64,000 nucleotides of DNA from an uncultured Burkholderiales bacterium (GCA_903949285.1 CAJAYT010000102.1:1-64000), one strand, 5' to 3'. Shown: positions 48,893-58,662, numbered from the stretch's first letter. Notes: generated by a model from the letters alone, not told the origin. Program-made: numbers and translations.

Positions 48893-48940
48893 GTACAACG
48901 CTCAATTAGGAAGAACTCGCTAAGTTTTAGTCCGAGAAAA

Positions 48941-49639
48941 TTAATCAGCCTCGGGGACTGCACGAGCTTTGTGCCGTGACTCAATAACCTTGCCTGCAGC
49001 AATCACGAAGATAGCACCAATCAGAGGTAGGATGATATTGGCGTTAGGAAGGTTTGCCTCAAGGAAAGGGGAAATTCCAGGATCATCAACAATCATCTCA
49101 CCAGCAACATAGCCCAGCAGTGCTGCACCGAAGGTGATAACGACAGGGAATCGGTCCATGAGTCGCATAATTAATGCGCTACCAAATAGGATGAGCGGGA
49201 TCGTAATCAACATTCCGATGAAGAGCATCCAAGTATGGCCTTTAGCAACTGCGGCCATTCCAAGCACGTTATCCAGACTCATCACAATATCTGCAATGAT
49301 AATGATCTTAACGGCCTCCCAAAAGTGGGATCCACCCTCAAGATCTTCATCTTCGTCTTCTGGCACCAAAAGTTTGATGGCAATCCATATCAACAACAAA
49401 CTTCCAATGAACGCGACGTATGGAATATCAAGCAAATAAGAGGCAGCTGCAGTCAAGCCAGTCATAAGCACAATTATTCCCACCGCGCCAACGATAAAAG
49501 CCATCCTTGCTTGCTTGGGAGGCAATGAGCGACAAGCCAGAGCAATCACAACTGCGTTGTCCCCGCTTAAAACGACGTTAATGATACAAATCTGCAGCAG
49601 AGCCCACCAAGTATCTGGATTGGTAAACAACTCGACCAT
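48941..49639 (-). CDS. TerC-family integral membrane protein
   Basis: A 232-residue protein with about seven hydrophobic segments. It has the TerC hallmarks NVVLSGDNAVVIALA near the N-terminus and DIVMSLDNVLGMAAVAKG in the middle, whose aspartates and asparagines are conserved for metal handling. An acidic cytoplasmic loop (VPEDEDEDLEGG) lies between. Relatives such as YkoY/Alx export manganese. Manganese export is a reasonable but unproven role here; tellurite resistance is the historical name. Confidence 0.9.
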   Translation of the reverse strand: MVELFTNPDTWWALLQICIINVVLSGDNAVVIALACRSLPPKQARMAFIVGAVGIIVLMTGLTAAASYLLDIPYVAFIGSLLLIWIAIKLLVPEDEDEDLEGGSHFWEAVKIIIIADIVMSLDNVLGMAAVAKGHTWMLFIGMLITIPLILFGSALIMRLMDRFPVVITFGAALLGYVAGEMIVDDPGISPFLEANLPNANIILPLIGAIFVIAAGKVIESRHKARAVPEAD

Positions 49640-49813
49640 AAAAAACTCCTCAGCAATAAGTAGGAAAAAGCGATAAATTAGTTGAAAGGCATTCTATGAG
49701 AAAAATCCTTTACAAATAAAGTGATTTCACTGAGTTCAAGATATTTTGAACTTCTTGATAAAACTTTTTTCAAAAGAGATTCAAAATGAGGACCCCAAAT
49801 CCTCAAAAATTGC

Positions 49814-50659
49814 TCATGAGGTTGGAATGAGCCCCTCAGATGTCCATTCTGTAAGCGCAATGTAGCCATTTAAAGCAGCTACGACTAAGATGTTATTAAA
49901 GGCATGGACGACGTTCCCTGGCGTATCAAAGTGACGCTCCGTCCATCCAAGCACTCGCCTTACCTTCACTCGGTAGCCATTTACATTCGCAATAACTTCG
50001 TGAATGCCAAATGAGTCTGCAACTCGCAAAATATCATCTACGTTAGAGTTGAAATTAATGGTTTTATCAGCATCACTCCAAAGGCGCCAAAATTCGCTGG
50101 GGGGTTGCGGTACTGCGTTTTGCCAGAGTTCAACAAAATTCTGAGCTACTTTTGATGCCAAACGTTTATTGGCCATTTGAATTTTAATATCCAAAATATC
50201 GTGAGTATCCGTTTGTGCCAGATCAAACTCTTGAGTCGCCAAAATATCCCCTGAATCAAAGGCTGGCGCTAATTTGTGACACGTTACACCCCATTTGGAC
50301 CACCTCTCTTTGATGGCTCTAATCATGGGGTAGGGACCACGCCCCGCAGGAAGCGGTGAGGGATGAAAATTGATTGCATGTTTTAGGTGCGGTGTCCAGT
50401 CCGGGATTTTAAAACTGTAACTTGCGACAACCAGTGCATCACAACCATAAGCACCAAGTCCCTGCAAATCCTCGGCTTTGATGGGGGATAACTGAATAGG
50501 GAGTCCACGTTGCACAGCAAAATTTAGCGTTGCATTGACCGGAAAGACTCGGCTATCATCCGAGGGCAGTGTAAAGAGTTTGACAGGAGTCCAACCTGCA
50601 TCGACAAATGCCTCTATGATTCCCAAATACCGATCAGACGCGGTGAAAGCAAAACGCAT
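49814..50659 (-). CDS. Formyltransferase-family protein, not Fmt (possible sugar N-formyltransferase)
   Basis: A 281-residue protein with the formyl_trans_N fold. The catalytic triad positions are intact: Asn97 and His99 in INFHPSPLPAGRGPYP and Asp135 in APAFDSGDIL, as in methionyl-tRNA and sugar formyltransferases using N10-formyl-tetrahydrofolate. It is shorter than Fmt (about 315 aa), its N-terminus lacks the Fmt opening, and its C-terminal part is atypical. The ADKTINFNSN segment resembles sugar or ArnA-like formyltransferases. It is divergent from the first TPR-OGT gene, 205 bases away. A role in formylating an amino-sugar is inferred from fold and context. Confidence 0.75.
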   Translation of the reverse strand: MRFAFTASDRYLGIIEAFVDAGWTPVKLFTLPSDDSRVFPVNATLNFAVQRGLPIQLSPIKAEDLQGLGAYGCDALVVASYSFKIPDWTPHLKHAINFHPSPLPAGRGPYPMIRAIKERWSKWGVTCHKLAPAFDSGDILATQEFDLAQTDTHDILDIKIQMANKRLASKVAQNFVELWQNAVPQPPSEFWRLWSDADKTINFNSNVDDILRVADSFGIHEVIANVNGYRVKVRRVLGWTERHFDTPGNVVHAFNNILVVAALNGYIALTEWTSEGLIPTS

Positions 50660-50864
50660 GTGATTCCCATCAAAAAAAGGGGTTGAAATCTAGATTTGAA
50701 ACGCGTCAACCTAATTGAAACAATCCAACTGCAAAACAATCGAGTTCAAGACTGTATTCCTAAGCACCAGATTGTAATCTTCATCAACCGCGTTAAGAAC
50801 TAAAACCCGTTTTCAGTCCCATTCCGACTCTACAACACAACGATTTAAAGCTCAAACGCAGCAG

Positions 50865-53366
50865 ATGACTCCCGACAATGCCATTCAAAAAGCTTTAAGC
50901 TTCCACGAGGCTAAGAAGCTAGATAAAGCGCTAGATTTATACCGCTTAGTATTAGACCAAGACCCTCAGCATTTTCAAGCCCTTAATCTAATGGGGCTGG
51001 CCTACCAACAATTAGAACGTCACCAAGATGCTTTCACAGTCTTTGTGCTTGCGTTAAGAATTGACCAAAGTCACGCATTAACGCACTTCAGCGCAGGCGC
51101 CTCTGCATTAAGACTTGGGCTTTTTGAAAATGCACTTCATCACTTTAACGACTCCCTCTCTTTGGAGCCTCACGCAATCCAGGCTCTTATTAACAAGGGC
51201 ATTGCACTTCACAGACTAGGCGAATTCGAGCTTGCACGTAAAAGCTACTCGCTCGCGATCAGCATTGATCCTATGCAAGCTACGGCTCACTTCAACCTTG
51301 GGTGTACCCTGCAAGAAATGGTGTTTTCCAGTGCTCTGGAATTGGCGATCGAGAGCTACGAAACAGCAATAGCCATCAACCCTCAAGACCCCTTCGTCTA
51401 CAACAACCTGGGTAACGCCTTCAAGGCCGTAAAGTCCTACGATTTGGCTATCAGGGTCTTTAAGAGTGCACTGACCCTGAATCCGGATATAGCTGCGTCT
51501 CACTACAACAAAGGGACGACAGAGTTTTTTGCTAAAAATTATGGAGCGGCCGTTGAAGACCTAAACCAAGCTTTGCGACTTGAGCCCGAATCCGTTGCAA
51601 GTTGGAATAACCTTGGTAATGCATTCAAGGAACTGGGATGCTACGAGCATGCACTCAATGCCTATGGACGGGTCTTAGATCTGACTCTCAACAAACCCAG
51701 CATAGAAATCTATTACAACATTGGGATCGTTCAGCATGAACTTGGCGACTACACAAGAGCCTGCGACAGCTATTCAAAAGCGCTTCAAATCGACCCTTCC
51801 TACACACTTGCACTGAGCGCTAGAGCGATCACCTACAGACACTTGAAACGCTTTGATCAGGCGATAAAGGACTTTAAAAGGGTGCTCGTCATCAATCCTC
51901 ACTTTGAATACGTAGTCGGTAATTTACTTCATACACAAATGCACACCGCAGACTGGAGTTGCTTTGAACAATACGTTGGACCAAGCGATCACTCAGATCA
52001 GTGGCTTAAGGCCCAAATACTTACCCACCAAAAGGTCTCACATCCCTTTCCCGTGTTGGCACTCTACGACGATCCGGCATTGCATCAAAGAGCATCTCAA
52101 ATTTGGTTTCTTGATAAACACTCAGCCATAACTGAGTTCCAACCGAAACAAGAAAAGGGTCTAGAACACAAGCCTAAATCAGATATCGACAATGCCGAGG
52201 TTTTACAAATCAGTGGCTCGGCTAAAGGCACAAAAAAAAGAATCCGTATAGCTTACCTGTCAGCTGATTTTCACAACCATGCAACCGCTTACCTCATTGC
52301 TGAACTCTTGGAGTTACATAACTCAGACGATTTTGAAATCTACGCTTTCTCGTTTGGACCTAGAACCGATGACACAATGCAAAACCGTATACGTCTTGGC
52401 GTTGATAACTTTCTAGAAGTTGGCCACCTGAGCGATACCGAGATTGCTATGACTTGTAAGTCGTTAAATATTGATATTGCCGTAGATTTAAAAGGCTATA
52501 CCCTACAAAGCCGATTCAATATCTTCGTAAACAGATGCGCACCTATCCAGGTAAGTTATATCGGCTACCCTGGAACGAGTGGCTCGACCTGTATCGATTA
52601 CTTGATAGCGGACCGTATTTGTATTCCAGATGGGGATGAGGTCTATTACTCCGAAAAAATCGTACGGATGCCCAACTCCTACCAAGTTAACGATGCGCAA
52701 CGAGCGATTCAACAATGTTTGCAAACTAGGGAAGAAATTGGACTGCCCAGGGAAGGGTTTGTATTTTGTTGCTTTAACAGTGCGTACAAGATTACCCCAC
52801 AAACTTTTGATGTGTGGATGACCATTTTGGACAAAGTGGAGGACAGTGTTCTTTGGTTGCTAGAAGACAGTGAAGTGGTTACTGAAAATCTCAAAGCCTC
52901 TGCCCAAGCTCACTCTATCAATCCAAGTCGTCTCGTGTTCGCTAAACGAACTAGCCTTGGTGAACATCTGGGACGCCATATTCACGCAGGTTTGTTCTTA
53001 GACACCCTTCCCTACAACGCTCACACCACTGCAAGCGACGCACTTTGGGCGGGACTACCCGTCTTAACCCTCAAAGGCAGAAGTTTTGCGGCTCGAGTTG
53101 CCTCTAGCTTGCTGAGTGCTTTGGGGCTTGGTGATTTAATCACCGAATCACGAGAAAGTTACGTAGACAAGGCAGTGAATTTGGCAAAAAATCCCACTGA
53201 ACTTATGAAGATTAAAGCTCGTTTGGCAATCAACAAAACCACAGCCGATTTATTCAATACCCAGCAATTTACAAATCAGTTGGAGAGTGCCTATAAAAGC
53301 ATGATGGCAAGATATGTCAAAGGCGAGAAACCAGATCACATCGATGTTGAAAAAACAGGGACGTGA
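50865..53366 (+). CDS. TPR O-linked N-acetylglucosamine transferase-like protein (GT41), copy 1
   Basis: An 833-residue protein. About ten TPR units cover residues 1-360. A GT41 domain covers about 455-810. RIAYLSADFHNHATAYLIAELL carries His472, matching the catalytic-base position of human OGT. DLKGYT, IQVSYIGYPGTSGSTCIDYLIAD, the FNSAYKITP lysine Lys642, and FLDTLPYNAHTTASDALWAG are the other conserved blocks. The family attaches GlcNAc or other sugars to Ser/Thr of proteins. No signal peptide, so it is cytoplasmic. The ribosome-binding site is weak. It is 64% TPR-plus-linker by length, so the protein is substrate-recruiting by design. Donor and target unknown. Confidence 0.92.
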   Translation: MTPDNAIQKALSFHEAKKLDKALDLYRLVLDQDPQHFQALNLMGLAYQQLERHQDAFTVFVLALRIDQSHALTHFSAGASALRLGLFENALHHFNDSLSLEPHAIQALINKGIALHRLGEFELARKSYSLAISIDPMQATAHFNLGCTLQEMVFSSALELAIESYETAIAINPQDPFVYNNLGNAFKAVKSYDLAIRVFKSALTLNPDIAASHYNKGTTEFFAKNYGAAVEDLNQALRLEPESVASWNNLGNAFKELGCYEHALNAYGRVLDLTLNKPSIEIYYNIGIVQHELGDYTRACDSYSKALQIDPSYTLALSARAITYRHLKRFDQAIKDFKRVLVINPHFEYVVGNLLHTQMHTADWSCFEQYVGPSDHSDQWLKAQILTHQKVSHPFPVLALYDDPALHQRASQIWFLDKHSAITEFQPKQEKGLEHKPKSDIDNAEVLQISGSAKGTKKRIRIAYLSADFHNHATAYLIAELLELHNSDDFEIYAFSFGPRTDDTMQNRIRLGVDNFLEVGHLSDTEIAMTCKSLNIDIAVDLKGYTLQSRFNIFVNRCAPIQVSYIGYPGTSGSTCIDYLIADRICIPDGDEVYYSEKIVRMPNSYQVNDAQRAIQQCLQTREEIGLPREGFVFCCFNSAYKITPQTFDVWMTILDKVEDSVLWLLEDSEVVTENLKASAQAHSINPSRLVFAKRTSLGEHLGRHIHAGLFLDTLPYNAHTTASDALWAGLPVLTLKGRSFAARVASSLLSALGLGDLITESRESYVDKAVNLAKNPTELMKIKARLAINKTTADLFNTQQFTNQLESAYKSMMARYVKGEKPDHIDVEKTGT

Positions 53367-53405
53367 TCTTCTAAGGGGGGGGTCGCAGTTTAGGCGTTTC
53401 TAGTC

Positions 53406-54452
53406 CTAGGACTTTGCCGCTTCAGCAGCTTGCTCTAGAGCGATCTCACGCTCAATAATTCTCCTAGAGTGAACCCCACCTGCGTCAATATTTAGTTTCA
53501 TCAAACGCCTTTCAGGCCAATGCACCAAATTACTTTGTTGACGCTCGAGCATTTCTAAATCCTCACTAAAAATACCGCCCTGTCCTTTTTTAATTTGCGC
53601 GGTCACCTCTGGGTCATTGGCCCTGAATTGCCTAGCCATTCCCCAAAAGTACCACATTGAGCTCTCATCCTCTGGGGTTATAAAGTCAACCACAGTGCTG
53701 GCGGCCTTGTCTTTTTGCGCCGCCTCATAGCCTCCCTTCCCTGCTATAGCGACACCTACATCTATCATTACATGCGTGGGCAAGGAGAATTTACAGACCT
53801 GCCAACGGTCGACCAACTCGTCCGCAGGCAACCCCTGTGCCTTCAAAGCGCCTTGCCAAAAGGGTGGCGCTTTGACGTTTTGCATATGGCGACTTGTACA
53901 AACGGTGTGACTGTCGAATGTGGTTTTAACAGGGACCTCTTCGATTTCTGATTGTCCAATGCTTGTTGCATGAACGTAAGTTTCGTGGGTCAAGTCCATC
54001 AAATTATCAATCATCAGCAAATAGTTGCAATTGATATGATACATACCGCCCCCGTATGCCCACTCAGGATTGTCATACCAATGCATAACTGGAATTAAAG
54101 ATTCATCCGCTTTTTCCGGGTTACCAGGCCAAACCCAAATAAAACCATATCTCTCGACTGCCGGGAAGCTCTTGACTTTAGGGAATTGCGCTGTGTTTTG
54201 TCCAGTCATGTGGGCAGCGTGCCCTTTGCAGTCGACGGCCAACCCGTGATAACCACAAACCAGATGATCTCCGCGCTGAAATCCAAGCGAGAGGGGGGCG
54301 CCGCGGTGGGGGCAAAAGTCTTCTAATGCTGAAACTTCATTTTTTGTATTCCGGAAAAATACAATCCTCTGACCGCATATTTTGCGACCCAAGGGCTTAT
54401 CTTGAACCTCAGCAGTTGAGGCGGCGACATACCACGTATTTAAAAGAAACAT
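53406..54452 (-). CDS. Rieske-type aromatic ring-hydroxylating/O-demethylating oxygenase alpha subunit
   Basis: A 348-residue oxygenase component of the vanillate-demethylase-like group. The Rieske iron-sulfur site C-x-H...C-x2-H is intact: Cys47, His49, Cys66, His69 (FCPHRGAPLSLG and LVCGYHG). The mononuclear iron site is visible as NLMDLTHETYVHA with Asp153, His156 and His161. It hydroxylates or demethylates an aromatic compound using electrons from a reductase that is not encoded beside it. It sits between two TPR genes of the modification island, probably as an unrelated passenger. Confidence 0.9.
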   Translation of the reverse strand: MFLLNTWYVAASTAEVQDKPLGRKICGQRIVFFRNTKNEVSALEDFCPHRGAPLSLGFQRGDHLVCGYHGLAVDCKGHAAHMTGQNTAQFPKVKSFPAVERYGFIWVWPGNPEKADESLIPVMHWYDNPEWAYGGGMYHINCNYLLMIDNLMDLTHETYVHATSIGQSEIEEVPVKTTFDSHTVCTSRHMQNVKAPPFWQGALKAQGLPADELVDRWQVCKFSLPTHVMIDVGVAIAGKGGYEAAQKDKAASTVVDFITPEDESSMWYFWGMARQFRANDPEVTAQIKKGQGGIFSEDLEMLERQQSNLVHWPERRLMKLNIDAGGVHSRRIIEREIALEQAAEAAKS

Positions 54453-54584
54453 AGCGTTAATTAAGGTAAAAGAGATTTTGGTTTGTTACTATTCTAAATG
54501 CCAAGTCCAACAATTTAGCAACTTCGAAATAAATACCCCCCGCATTTGCTCAAAGACATTATTCGCTCAGTTACCAACACAATT

Positions 54585-56105
54585 TCAACGCCCTATACCG
54601 GTGTCTTTGCGTGCCTTACGAATAAGCATTTGCTGGGCAGCGTGCCTTGCAGTTTGTATGGAGAGTCTGCGGTAATCCCATATTTCATCTGCGGGTGGGG
54701 CAGCCATAATCATGGTTGCATTAGCCTCAAACAACAAGATTTCACCGTGCTCGTTAAGACCAAAATCTGCCCCGGCGTAATCTAAGCCTAACTCACGCCC
54801 AATGGACTCTAGTGCCCGAATGGCAGGTTCGCCTAAGGCCTCATGCATGTGCTCAAGAAAGTATTGTTCTCTTGCCCGGTTCTCTGGCGAATCTTTCATA
54901 GCCGCACTAAAGTAGTGAACTTTCCAGTGAGAGGAAAGTGCAAGATGAATTGGGTACATTTTGCCTTCAATAAACATAACTCGGTATTTATTAAAATAAC
55001 CATGAGAGTCTCTTGCATTCAAGAACTCCATCACTAATAATTCACCTCCGGGTAAATCCTGCGCAGTCCGCATCAGGTCTTCAACCGTGGCCGCAAACTC
55101 AAAATGCTTTCCTGTTTGAAACCCTAAACTCCTGACCAACACAGGAAATTGAATCTTTTCCTCTAAAGCCTGTTCGATGTTTAATAGCCCAGTAAATGCG
55201 CTGCGAGGTAAAAGTATTGTGTTGGGTGTTTTGACAAAAGGAATTTTCTTAAAGCGCTCTGCATTCGACTGACGACCACTCAGAAGGACGGACTGGGGAG
55301 AGTTGAGCACAATTGGTCGCACCTTCAATCCCAAAGTGGAGTGGTCTTTAAAGCCTTGCTCCAAAAACTTTTGAGCCGCTTGCAGTGATTGCCAAGATGA
55401 ATCGGCGTCACCTACTGCGTTTAGGATGAGATCGTAATCAATAATCGGCTTGATTTTCCCTTTTGCCTTCTCCCAAAACTCACAAGCCAATGCATCAATA
55501 TTAAAGTGTTGGTATTCAACAAGAGATGGCCAGGGTAGATCTCCGCCCCTTCCACCGATAAGAATTAACAACGATGGCACAGGATTTAATGGTGCTCTCT
55601 GATAGACACGTACAGGCTCCAAACTAAATCCTACGGAGTGGTGATAATCAGCCTGATCTTGCCTGCCTTCTTCAAAGTGTATGAGAGCAAGCCCTTGGTG
55701 TGCATGGGCACAGTTTGCAAGAAAAAGTGGATCATTTTGCGCCTGCGCACTAAGCGATTGAAATAAACTTAATACCTTCTCGTAATGCTCCTCAGCTTTT
55801 TTAAAAAACCTTTCCTGAAAATACAAATTGCCTAAGTTCACGTGGGCTAGTAAATTTGTGGGATGATGAGATAAGGCTTGTAGGTAGGCAGTTTTAGCGG
55901 CACTGTTATAACCGGTCTGCACAAGTAGCACAGCAAAGTTAATAAGAGTACCTAAGTGTGTGGAGTCAATTTTCAAAATTTCCGTAAATTGCTCACGCGC
56001 ACTTTGAAGGTCCCCAAGAGCCATAGAATGATTGGCGCGCTCAAAATCAGACTCCAGATTACTACTCGCTAAACTCACGGGTTTTTTATGATTATTGAAT
56101 TTCAT
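54585..56105 (-). CDS. TPR protein fused to an ATP-grasp-like domain
   Basis: A 506-residue protein. Residues about 15-165 form several TPR-like helical pairs (NHSMALGDLQSAREQF, HVNLGNLYFQERFFKKAEEHY). Residues about 175-490 look like an ATP-grasp fold: a domain with LILNAVGDADSSW, a nucleotide-binding strand PVLVRSLGFQTGKHF, the ELLVMEF hinge, KYRVMFIEGKMYPIHLALSSHWK, and the metal-binding pair Asp447 (GADFGL) and Glu460/Asn462 (LLFEANATM). ATP-grasp enzymes join carboxylates to amines or thiols. The combination with TPRs suggests a protein or peptide ligase recruited to a partner. It follows the GT41 gene at 56126 by 20 bases on the same strand. Confidence 0.75.
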   Translation of the reverse strand: MKFNNHKKPVSLASSNLESDFERANHSMALGDLQSAREQFTEILKIDSTHLGTLINFAVLLVQTGYNSAAKTAYLQALSHHPTNLLAHVNLGNLYFQERFFKKAEEHYEKVLSLFQSLSAQAQNDPLFLANCAHAHQGLALIHFEEGRQDQADYHHSVGFSLEPVRVYQRAPLNPVPSLLILIGGRGGDLPWPSLVEYQHFNIDALACEFWEKAKGKIKPIIDYDLILNAVGDADSSWQSLQAAQKFLEQGFKDHSTLGLKVRPIVLNSPQSVLLSGRQSNAERFKKIPFVKTPNTILLPRSAFTGLLNIEQALEEKIQFPVLVRSLGFQTGKHFEFAATVEDLMRTAQDLPGGELLVMEFLNARDSHGYFNKYRVMFIEGKMYPIHLALSSHWKVHYFSAAMKDSPENRAREQYFLEHMHEALGEPAIRALESIGRELGLDYAGADFGLNEHGEILLFEANATMIMAAPPADEIWDYRRLSIQTARHAAQQMLIRKARKDTGIGR

Positions 56106-56125
56106 GGCAAAGCGAAAATAAACCT

Positions 56126-58591
56126 CTAGGCCTGGTAAAAAGTTCTGTCTTGTGTGACGGATTTGAGTACATTTTCAAAATCCTTGGTAAAAGATTTGGT
56201 ATCAAAAAGTGACATCCCCCCTTTTTCTTTGAGACTCCTTAATTCGGATTTTATTAATTTTAATTTTTGAGAGTCTAGGGCTAGTTCAAGAACCTTATGA
56301 AGGTATTGATCCAACGTATTTGTAATGAGCTCAGATAGTCCCGAATGTGTCAATAGACTCGATGCAACACGACTAGCAAATGTATCTCCCATAAGCGTTA
56401 CGATTGGAACCCCAGACCATAAAGCATCACTGGCAGTTGTATGAGCGTTACACGGGTATGTATCCAAGAAAAGATCTGCATGTGACATACGTTCTATATG
56501 TTCAGAATTGGGCATGGAACCGGCAAATACGAGTCTCTGAGGATCAACACCCCTGGCCTGCGCCTCAAGCTTTAGACAATTACTGGCGCTCGTATTCTCA
56601 TCGATGAGCCATAAAACACTGTTTGGTGTTTTTTTAAGAACCTGCATCCAAGTATCAAACATCTCGGGCGTTATTTTATAAGTACTATTGAATGCACAAA
56701 ATACCAAGCTATGCTCCGGCAATCCATGATCCAAACGGCTGGTGCGTGTCTCACACACAGGTCTACAGCAGTCGTTGACTTGATAAGACCGAGGCATGTA
56801 CAGAATTTGCTCCCCTGCCCCGGATTGCGCCTCAACAGGAACTAGGACTTCATCGGCAATACAGTAATCTATAAAATCCGCGTGCATTTTCCCTGGATAG
56901 CCTAGATATGCAATTTGCACAGGAGCCACCCTATCGGCAAATATTTGGGTGCGCGCGCCCTCTGTGTAGCCCTTTAAATCAATGGCAATATCTAACTTGT
57001 GTGAGCGAGCTAAGGAGACAAGCTCTGAGTCACAAATATCGCTGACCTCAAACCAATAATCAAACGAATTTTTTATTCGACTCCTAACAATGCTTTGATC
57101 GTCAATACTCCAAGAATAAGCAAATATTTCAAAAATATCTTTATCTTGATACTCAAAAAGAGATGCGATCAAGTAAGCCGTGGCATGCTCCTTAAAATCA
57201 CAGGAAAAGTAGCCAATCCTAATCTTAGATGACTTACCTAGTGGTTGCTTCGGGTCTGAATGATGGATTTGCTTGTGAATTCTATCTTGCGACAAAGTAT
57301 CGCTCCACTTTTCATTGGCAAGTCTGTGGAGTTGAGCGTCATCAGTTACGCTAAGCAGGGAAAACGGATGCACAAGTATTCGCCCCTGTTTAATTAGCAT
57401 TAAGAAGCGGGCTCTTAGGTCTTCGAAATTGAGTGATTCAGTGGAATTTTCAAATTTAACGCTCGCCAACGATTGCCAGTCACATTGACGCATTCTTAAA
57501 TGAAGATAAGCCCCTAATAACTGAGGATGCAGAGCATTTTGGCTAATCGCAATCTCCAAATACACTCTGGCCTTTGAATAATCAAAAAGCAGGAGAGACA
57601 ATGCGCCTGCGTTGAAAAAGAACTGCAGAGTACCCCCATCTAACTGATCCGTCAATGCAGGGTTTTGATTGACGAGAGTGAGGAAACAGGTTATGCAATC
57701 TTGTGCTTTTGTGTACTCACCCATCGCCTGATAAGCAACTAGGGCGTTATTCAGACTGAGTAAGTGGTTGGGTTGATAGCGCAGTGCTGCCTCATAACAG
57801 ACAATTGCTTCTCTCCATCGACCGATAGAGGACAGCAAATTGGCTTTAAAGTAGTATCCCTGAGCACTCGACGGATCTATTTTTATAACGTGCTCGTAGC
57901 AGTCCAGGGCGCTTTCTTTACCGTCACCTTGCTTAAATTTCGCACCTATTTTTTCTAGCGCAATTCCTCTTAGGATATACAAGCGAACATCATTCACATA
58001 GGTGGCGAGGCCATCCTCCAAAACACGCAGTGCTTGACTGTAATCGTTCAAGTGAAGAAGAATACGGGAAAGACTCATGCAAGAATTAATGTCAGGGCTG
58101 ATTTGGTTCAACTGATCTGCATAGATCAAAGCGTTCGAAAATCTCCCCAATACACCCTCTAAATCAAGCAATTGAATCAAGCACTCATTGAATAGCCTTG
58201 ATATGCTCTCCTCAGTTGCTGTGGCTGTGCTTTGACTGAGCTCCTGAAGAGCGCGTTTGTAGTGATGAATAGCCTCCTCGATCTTACCGAGTTTATGCAC
58301 GCAAAGTGCCAACGCCATCCATGCCTGTATATGAGCTGGATCAATCTGGGTGACTCTCGAAAAATATTCGCTAGCATTTTGCAAATCTCCCAACTGCCCC
58401 TCGATCAATCCTAGCGGCATCAATACCTGCGGGCTGTCACCAAAGTCGTGCTGTATCTCAACGTATTTATCTCTTGCTGCAATCAGGTCACCCTGATTGA
58501 CCATTTGCGCTGCAAGTAGCAATTGCTCGCCTTGAGCTTCGTCATTTTTGTGCTTAGGTGAAGCAGGAGTGTTCAAGGGTTCAACTACCAT
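56126..58591 (-). CDS. TPR O-linked N-acetylglucosamine transferase-like protein (GT41), copy 2
   Basis: An 821-residue paralogue of the protein at 50865. TPR units cover residues about 20-370. A GT41 domain covers about 455-800: IRIGYFSCDFKEHATAYLIASL with His469, DLKGYTEGAR, VQIAYLGYPGKMHADFIDYCIAD, SYQVND, FNSTYKITP with Lys639, and FLDTYPCNAHTTASDALWSG. Catalytic residues are intact. It shares distinctive text with copy 1 (HATAYLIA, YMPRSYQVND against RMPNSYQVND), which points to duplication. It is upstream of the TPR-ATP-grasp gene by 20 bases and may share its transcript. Confidence 0.92.
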   Translation of the reverse strand: MVVEPLNTPASPKHKNDEAQGEQLLLAAQMVNQGDLIAARDKYVEIQHDFGDSPQVLMPLGLIEGQLGDLQNASEYFSRVTQIDPAHIQAWMALALCVHKLGKIEEAIHHYKRALQELSQSTATATEESISRLFNECLIQLLDLEGVLGRFSNALIYADQLNQISPDINSCMSLSRILLHLNDYSQALRVLEDGLATYVNDVRLYILRGIALEKIGAKFKQGDGKESALDCYEHVIKIDPSSAQGYYFKANLLSSIGRWREAIVCYEAALRYQPNHLLSLNNALVAYQAMGEYTKAQDCITCFLTLVNQNPALTDQLDGGTLQFFFNAGALSLLLFDYSKARVYLEIAISQNALHPQLLGAYLHLRMRQCDWQSLASVKFENSTESLNFEDLRARFLMLIKQGRILVHPFSLLSVTDDAQLHRLANEKWSDTLSQDRIHKQIHHSDPKQPLGKSSKIRIGYFSCDFKEHATAYLIASLFEYQDKDIFEIFAYSWSIDDQSIVRSRIKNSFDYWFEVSDICDSELVSLARSHKLDIAIDLKGYTEGARTQIFADRVAPVQIAYLGYPGKMHADFIDYCIADEVLVPVEAQSGAGEQILYMPRSYQVNDCCRPVCETRTSRLDHGLPEHSLVFCAFNSTYKITPEMFDTWMQVLKKTPNSVLWLIDENTSASNCLKLEAQARGVDPQRLVFAGSMPNSEHIERMSHADLFLDTYPCNAHTTASDALWSGVPIVTLMGDTFASRVASSLLTHSGLSELITNTLDQYLHKVLELALDSQKLKLIKSELRSLKEKGGMSLFDTKSFTKDFENVLKSVTQDRTFYQA

Positions 58592-58662
58592 GATGGTTAT
58601 TCACTCACTTTTGAATTGATTGATTATTAAAGCTCATTGCTTTATTAATTTCACTTTTGCAT

